From positions 1-10,594 of the forward strand of contig JASHTN010000211.1 of NCBI GenBank assembly GCA_030040525.1: a DNA stretch of 10,594 nt, read 5' to 3'. The stretch comes from Gammaproteobacteria bacterium (GTDB lineage Bacteria; Pseudomonadota; Gammaproteobacteria; Steroidobacterales; Steroidobacteraceae). Positions 6,542 to 10,594 of this stretch are shown here, piece by piece. The notes beneath the pieces were generated by a model, which was not told where the DNA came from, did no database searches, and saw nothing but the letters and a program-made list of their open reading frames with translations. Made by a program: the position numbers and the translations under genes. Every line of letters starts with the position of its first letter. Position 1 is the first letter of the stretch.

Positions 6542-7603
6542 ATGCTGGAAGATCTCGCCTCTGCACCGTGGCTGCGCCGCCTGATCACCGTGGCGGTGCT
6601 CGCGCTGCTGGTGCTGCTCGGCTTCGACGTCATGGAGCCGTTCATCGTGCCTCTGGTATGGGCGGGGATCCTTGCCTACGTCACCTGGCCGCCCTACACG
6701 TGGCTGCTGCGCCGCTGCCGCGGCAGAGCCACGCCGGCGGCGTTGCTGATGACCGCGCTGGTGACGCTGGCGGTGATCGCCCCGCTCGCCTGGCTGGCCG
6801 TGGTGCTGCGCGTCGAGATGGTGCACGCCTATCACGAGGCGGAGCGGCTGCTGTCGGGGGGCGGGCAGCTGCCGTCACTGCTGCTGAAGGTGCCGTGGCT
6901 GGGAGACGAGCTGCAGGATCTGACGAGTCGCGCCGCCCAGGATCCGCACGCCCTCGGCGGCGAGCTCCGGACGCTCACCGACCACTCCCTCGACCAGATC
7001 GCCCACGTGATCGGCGGCATCGGCCGCAACGTGGTGAAACTGCTGCTCTCGGTACTCAGCCTGTTCTTCGTCTATCGCGGCGGCGCGCGGGTCGCCGCGC
7101 AGCTGGCGCAGGCGCTCGAGCAGCTGCTCGGGCCGCGCGTCCACAACTATCTCGAGCACATCGGCCAGACCGTCAAGGCGGTGGTCTACGGCCTGGTGCT
7201 CGCAGCTCTCGTGCAGGGCGTGCTGGTCGGTCTCGGCTACTGGCTCGCCGGCGTCGGCGCCCCGGTATTCGTGGCGGCGCTCACCACGGTGTGCGGACTG
7301 ATCCCGTTCGCCGCCCCGGCAATCTGGCTCGCCATCGTGCTGTGGCTGCTCGTCAAGGGCGGCACCGTGGCGGGCGTGGGGCTCCTCATCTGGGGAGCGC
7401 TCGTCATGAGCTGGACCGACCACATCGTGCGGCCGTTCCTCATCAGCCGCGAGGCGGAGATCCCGTTTCTGGTGGTGATCTTCGGCGTGCTCGGCGGACT
7501 GGCCTCCTTCGGGCTCGTGGGTCTGTTCGTCGGCCCGGTGATCCTGGCCGTGCTGCTCGCGATCTGGCGCGAGTGGCTGCTGCAGAGCGCTCGGGCGCAT
7601 TGA
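6542..7603 (+). CDS. AI-2E/PerM family transporter
   Basis: A 353-residue polytopic inner-membrane protein of the AI-2E transporter (PerM/UPF0118) family, whose members export small molecules, autoinducer-2 in one studied case, or act as sodium/proton antiporters. The substrate here cannot be told. Hydrophobic segments lie at about 13-29, 33-55, 66-89, 162-180, 214-238, 241-264, 265-288, 307-323 and 325-343. A large polar stretch (91-160) between the early and late groups is typical of the family. Family motifs are GLIPFAAPAIW (252-262), DHIVRPFLIS (293-302) and GLVGLFVGPVILAVLLA (324-340). Length matches the family. It follows the DUF3429 gene by 25 nt. The start has no strong Shine-Dalgarno sequence, but the N-terminus leads directly into the first helix. 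Its end faces ilvA across 46 nt. Confidence 0.93.
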   Translation: MLEDLASAPWLRRLITVAVLALLVLLGFDVMEPFIVPLVWAGILAYVTWPPYTWLLRRCRGRATPAALLMTALVTLAVIAPLAWLAVVLRVEMVHAYHEAERLLSGGGQLPSLLLKVPWLGDELQDLTSRAAQDPHALGGELRTLTDHSLDQIAHVIGGIGRNVVKLLLSVLSLFFVYRGGARVAAQLAQALEQLLGPRVHNYLEHIGQTVKAVVYGLVLAALVQGVLVGLGYWLAGVGAPVFVAALTTVCGLIPFAAPAIWLAIVLWLLVKGGTVAGVGLLIWGALVMSWTDHIVRPFLISREAEIPFLVVIFGVLGGLASFGLVGLFVGPVILAVLLAIWREWLLQSARAH

Positions 7604-7649
7604 CGGCGCGCGGGATCCGCCACGGGAACCGCACCGCCACGAGGCACGC

Positions 7650-9167
7650 TCAGGCCGACAGGAACAGGCGGTAGGCCGGGTTCGCCGTCTCCTCCACGTA
7701 CGCGTAATGCAGCTCGTTCAGATGCACGAGGAAGTCGGCGCGCTCGGCCGGCGGCACCTGGATGCCGGCCAACACGCGGCCGTAATCCGAGCCGTGGTTG
7801 CGGTAGTGGAACAGGCTGATGTTCCAGCGCGCGCCGATCGCCTGCAGGAACTTCAGCAGCGCCCCGGGACGCTCCGGGAACTCGAAGCGGTACAGGAGCT
7901 CGTGCTCGAGGCCGCGCGCGTGCCCGCCGACCATGTAGCGCACGTGCAGCTTCGCCATCTCGTCGTCGGTCATGTCGGTGACGGCAAAACCGGCGGCGCC
8001 GAGCTCGCCGACGACGCGGTCCTTCTCCGCCCGGCCCTGCGAGAGCGCCAGGCCGACGAAGATCTGCGCCGCAGCGGGGCTGGCGTAGCGGTAGTTGAAC
8101 TCGGTGACACTGCGCCGGCCGAGCGCCTCGCAGAAGCGCAGGAAGCTGCCGGGCCGCTCGGGAATCACCACCGCGAGCAGCGCCTCGCGCTGCCCGCCCA
8201 GGTCGGCGCGCTCGGCAACGTGCCGCAGCCGGTCGAAGTTCATGTTGGCGCCGCTGTTGATCGCCACCAGGCGCTTGCCGCGCCAGCCTTCGCGCGCCAC
8301 GTACTGCTTCAGGCCCGCGACCGCGAGCGCGCCGGCCGGCTCGACGATCGAGCGAGTGTCCTCGAACACGTCCTGGATGGCGGCGCAGATCTCGTCCGTG
8401 TCGAGCAGCACGATCTCGTCGACGTGCCCGCGGCACACGCTGAAGGTCTCCTCGCCGACGCGCCGCACGGCGACGCCGTCGGCGAAGATCCCGACGCGCT
8501 CGAGCGTCACGCGCCGGCCGGCTCTGAGCGATTCGTACATGCCGGCGGCATCGCGCGGCTCGACGCCGATGACGCGCACTCCGGGGTAGAGGTACTTCAC
8601 GTAGATGGCAACCCCGGCCAGCAGGCCGCCGCCGCCGACCGGCACGAAGATCGCGTCGAGCCGGCCGCCCGTCTGCCGGAGTATCTCGACCGCGATCGTG
8701 CCCTGACCTGCGATCACGTCCGGGTCGTCGAAGGCATGAACGAACACCAGGTCGCGCTCGCGCGCCTTCTCGAGTGCGTGCTCGAGCGCGCTGTCGTAGT
8801 CGTCGCCGTGCAGCAGCACCTCGCCGCCGAGGTCGAGCGCTGCCTGCACCTTGATGTGCGGGGTGGTCTGCGGCATGACGATGACCGCCGGTATGCCGCG
8901 CCGGCGCGCCGCGAGCGCCACGCCCTGCGCATGGTTGCCGGCCGAGGCGCACACCACGCCGCGTTGCGCCACGGTCTCGGACAGGTGCGCGATGCGGTTG
9001 TAGGCGCCGCGCAGCTTGAAGGAGAACACCGGCTGCAGGTCCTCGCGCTTGAGCAGCACCTCGTTGCCGAGCCGCCGCGACAGCCGTGCCGCCGCTTCGA
9101 GCGGCGATTCGATCGCCACGTCGTAGACGCGCGCCTTGAGGATTCTCTCGATGTAGGGACTCGCCAC
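7650..9167 (-). CDS. ilvA: Threonine ammonia-lyase, biosynthetic (two ACT-like domains)
   Basis: This 505-residue PLP enzyme deaminates L-threonine to 2-oxobutanoate and ammonia, the first committed step of isoleucine synthesis, in the cytoplasm. The PLP lysine is K51 in SFKLRGAYNR. SAGNHAQG (76-83), GGGGLLAG (178-185) and INSGANMNFDRL (303-314) are the other active-site and PLP-binding motifs. Residues about 328-400 and 422-490 form two ACT-like regulatory domains, each opening with a PERPG motif (337-341, 431-435), as in the isoleucine-inhibited, valine-activated form. Length agrees with the Escherichia coli enzyme. The start is GTG 9167: an in-frame TAA lies 4 codons upstream with no other start codon between, so it cannot begin earlier. 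No Shine-Dalgarno sequence is seen. The FHA gene ends 78 nt upstream on the same strand. Confidence 0.97.
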   Translation of the reverse strand: MASPYIERILKARVYDVAIESPLEAAARLSRRLGNEVLLKREDLQPVFSFKLRGAYNRIAHLSETVAQRGVVCASAGNHAQGVALAARRRGIPAVIVMPQTTPHIKVQAALDLGGEVLLHGDDYDSALEHALEKARERDLVFVHAFDDPDVIAGQGTIAVEILRQTGGRLDAIFVPVGGGGLLAGVAIYVKYLYPGVRVIGVEPRDAAGMYESLRAGRRVTLERVGIFADGVAVRRVGEETFSVCRGHVDEIVLLDTDEICAAIQDVFEDTRSIVEPAGALAVAGLKQYVAREGWRGKRLVAINSGANMNFDRLRHVAERADLGGQREALLAVVIPERPGSFLRFCEALGRRSVTEFNYRYASPAAAQIFVGLALSQGRAEKDRVVGELGAAGFAVTDMTDDEMAKLHVRYMVGGHARGLEHELLYRFEFPERPGALLKFLQAIGARWNISLFHYRNHGSDYGRVLAGIQVPPAERADFLVHLNELHYAYVEETANPAYRLFLSA

Positions 9168-9173
9168 TGGCGC

Positions 9174-9203
9174 AGCTTAAGCGACGCCGACGGCTACTGT
9201 CAG
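9174..9203 (-). promoter_or_regulatory. Candidate ilvA promoter
   Basis: On the minus strand CTGACA (9203-9198, 5 of 6 to TTGACA) and TAAGCT (9179-9174, 3 of 6 to TATAAT) are 18 nt apart. A start about 7 nt after the -10 would fall at or next to the GTG start codon at 9167, giving a leaderless or nearly leaderless message. This would fit the missing Shine-Dalgarno sequence. The -10 is weak; co-transcription with the FHA gene is the alternative. Confidence 0.35.
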
Positions 9204-9245
9204 CGCGACCCGGGGCGCGGCCGCAGGCAGAGTCCGGGCTTTGCC

Positions 9246-10594
9246 TCAGCGCTTGTCGCCGGTGCGGCGCAGCGCGAAGCGGTACTGGGTCCGGCCGATC
9301 GCCAGCGTGTCGCCGTCCTTGAGCACCTGGCGGCCGATGCGCTTGCCGTTCACCAGCACGCCATTGGTGCTGTTGAGATCCTCGATGATGGTGTGGGCGG
9401 GGCCGGCGAGAATCACGCAGTGGTGGCGGCTGATGAACTTGGCGTCCAGCTGCAGATCGTTGTCCGGCGTGCGCCCGATGGTGGTCTTGCGCCCGAGCAC
9501 GTGCACCACCTCGCGCTCGCCGTCGGTTTGAATCAGCAGCCGCGCCGTGCCGTCGGGCATCGGTGCGGGGCCCGGGCCCTCCTCCGTCGCGGCGGCGCCG
9601 CGCCGCGCAGCTTCGCGCAGCGTGCGGTGAGTGCCGGTGTCGCCGCCCGCACGCGCGCCTTCGAGCGTCTCGCGCCACTGCCGGTTGGCCTTTTCCAGCT
9701 CGTCGGCGCGGGCACTGCGGCTGCGCAGCTGCGATTCCAGCTGGGCTGCAGTCTCGCCGGCCGCCTGCAGTTGCGTCTCGAGCTCGCGCACGCGCTCGCT
9801 GGCGGCGGCGGCGCTGGTGCGCAGCGAGCGCAGCTCCGCCTCCTGGGTCGCGACCTGCTCCTCGAGTTCCCGGGTGCGCAGCTGCGTGGCGCTGGCGCTG
9901 GCCTGCTGGGCGTTGCGCTCCCGCTGCGCGACGCGCAGCGCGCTCGCCCAGTCCTCCATCTCCCCGCGCACGGTGGTCAGCTCCGCCTCGAGCTCGCCGC
10001 TGCGCTTTTTCTCGCCAGCGAGCGCCGTCTCCAGGTCCCGGATCCGCCCGCGCGCCTGGGTCGCGGCCGCCTCGTGCCCGGCGGCGCCGGCAGCGGACGC
10101 CGCAGCCGCCGCGCGCCCCGACTCGATCGCGGCACTGAGCGAGGTCTGCTCGGCGAGCAGACGCTGCATCTCGACGTCGCGCTGCACGAGGCCGGCAGTG
10201 AGCGCCTTCAGCTGCTGCTCGAGCACGGCGAGGCGCGTGGCGCGCTGCACCAGCTCCGACTCGAGCTCGCTGGCGCGCGTTTCGCGCCCGCTGAGCTCGC
10301 GGGCCAGCACGGCCGTCCGCGCCTGGTGCGCTTCCGCCTCGAGATGCAGCTGCGCGATCAGCGACTCGAGCAGGCCGCGACGGCGTTCGGCCGATTGCAG
10401 CGTCTCGTGCAGGCCGGTGGCGCGCGCGCGGGCGGCGTGCAATTCGGCCAGCGCCGCTGCGTGCGCGCGCTCCTTCTCGGCGAGCGCCTGCTGAGTCTTG
10501 CGGTCCTGCGAGCGCAGCAGCTGCGCCGCGGCATCGCGCTCCTCGCGGGCGCGCTGCTCGGCGGCGGCACGCTCCTGGGCGATCTGCGCGGTCA
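9246..10594 (-). CDS. Coiled-coil protein with C-terminal FHA domain (5' end outside window)
   Basis: The frame is open from the right edge to the TGA at 9246, giving about 449 visible codons. The N-terminus is missing. A TTG at 10442 is not the start, because coding of the same character continues above it to the edge. From the edge to about 9640 the protein is a long, Ala/Glu/Arg/Gln-rich heptad-like coiled coil with few helix breakers. The last about 99 residues (9545-9249) are a well-preserved forkhead-associated domain: GRTPDNDLQL, the FISRHHC Ser-Arg-x-His core, then DLNSTNGVLVNGKRI and a DGDTLAIG stretch. FHA domains bind phosphothreonine peptides, so this protein may read a kinase signal or act as a scaffold. 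No membrane segment is visible. It is upstream of ilvA on the same strand. The exact role is unknown. Confidence 0.92.
   Translation of the reverse strand, partial: TAQIAQERAAAEQRAREERDAAAQLLRSQDRKTQQALAEKERAHAAALAELHAARARATGLHETLQSAERRRGLLESLIAQLHLEAEAHQARTAVLARELSGRETRASELESELVQRATRLAVLEQQLKALTAGLVQRDVEMQRLLAEQTSLSAAIESGRAAAAASAAGAAGHEAAATQARGRIRDLETALAGEKKRSGELEAELTTVRGEMEDWASALRVAQRERNAQQASASATQLRTRELEEQVATQEAELRSLRTSAAAASERVRELETQLQAAGETAAQLESQLRSRSARADELEKANRQWRETLEGARAGGDTGTHRTLREAARRGAAATEEGPGPAPMPDGTARLLIQTDGEREVVHVLGRKTTIGRTPDNDLQLDAKFISRHHCVILAGPAHTIIEDLNSTNGVLVNGKRIGRQVLKDGDTLAIGRTQYRFALRRTGDKR

Noticed and set aside
5635..6645. Upstream extension of the btuB reading frame by 337 codons on the minus strand
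   Set aside because: It runs through the riboswitch, the sequestering hairpin and the antisense of the DUF3429 gene. Codon composition is Arg/Gln/Ala noise, and a clear signal peptide starts at 5634.
7604..7649. Possible shared terminator between the convergent transporter and ilvA genes
   Set aside because: The 46 nt hold no strong stem followed by a T-run on either strand. Only a short GGCG/CGCC pairing is seen.
7237..9678. 813-codon minus-strand open frame across ilvA and neighbours
   Set aside because: It is a high-GC shadow rich in Arg and Ala in a different frame from ilvA and from the FHA gene, both of which have clear family motifs. It also overlaps the transporter gene.
9563..10494. 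Plus-strand Ser/Arg-rich frames opposite the FHA gene
   Set aside because: They are the antisense of coiled-coil codons, with no domain; the minus frame has a textbook FHA domain.

Overview
The window is very GC-rich coding DNA (by eye around 70 percent) with tightly packed genes, ordinary bacterial codon use and no rRNA, tRNA, CRISPR array or insertion sequence. A PA0069-family radical SAM protein, a two-ACT-domain biosynthetic threonine ammonia-lyase, a BtuB-type outer-membrane receptor and a LexA box of the CTGT-N8-ACAG type point to a Gammaproteobacterium, perhaps of the Xanthomonadales/Nevskiales/Steroidobacter kind. The genus cannot be fixed from the sequence alone.

Layout. Positions 1-3606, minus strand, read in the order DUF4870 membrane protein (3606-3223), PA0069-family radical SAM protein (3138-2062), and a Hanks-type Ser/Thr kinase (2004 to beyond the left edge). 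The kinase has one membrane segment and a TPR-like C-terminal part. A nearly ideal LexA operator (3155-3172) lies just before the radical SAM gene, inside its predicted promoter, so that gene is probably part of the SOS response. The kinase follows 57 nt downstream with no visible terminator between them.

Positions 3667-6024, minus strand, hold a BtuB-like TonB-dependent cobalamin receptor (5634-3667) preceded by a complete cobalamin riboswitch (about 5950-5757). A 9-bp perfect inverted repeat takes in the gene's Shine-Dalgarno sequence, so the switch most likely controls translation. The 390-nt gene-free stretch 5635-6024 is almost fully explained by this riboswitch, its expression platform and a weak promoter candidate.

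Positions 6025-7603, plus strand, hold a likely two-gene operon: a DUF3429 membrane protein and an AI-2E/PerM-family transporter. It diverges from btuB and converges on ilvA.

Positions 7650-10594, minus strand, hold ilvA (threonine ammonia-lyase, first step of isoleucine synthesis from threonine) and, upstream of it, a long coiled-coil protein ending in an FHA domain. The FHA gene runs off the right edge. The kinase at one edge and the phosphothreonine-reading FHA protein at the other are a suggestive pair, but nothing in the sequence links them.

The two most notable elements are regulatory: the LexA box in front of the radical SAM gene and the B12 riboswitch with a visible ribosome-site sequestering hairpin. 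No clearly new system was found. The SOS radical SAM-kinase arrangement is the best candidate for follow-up.
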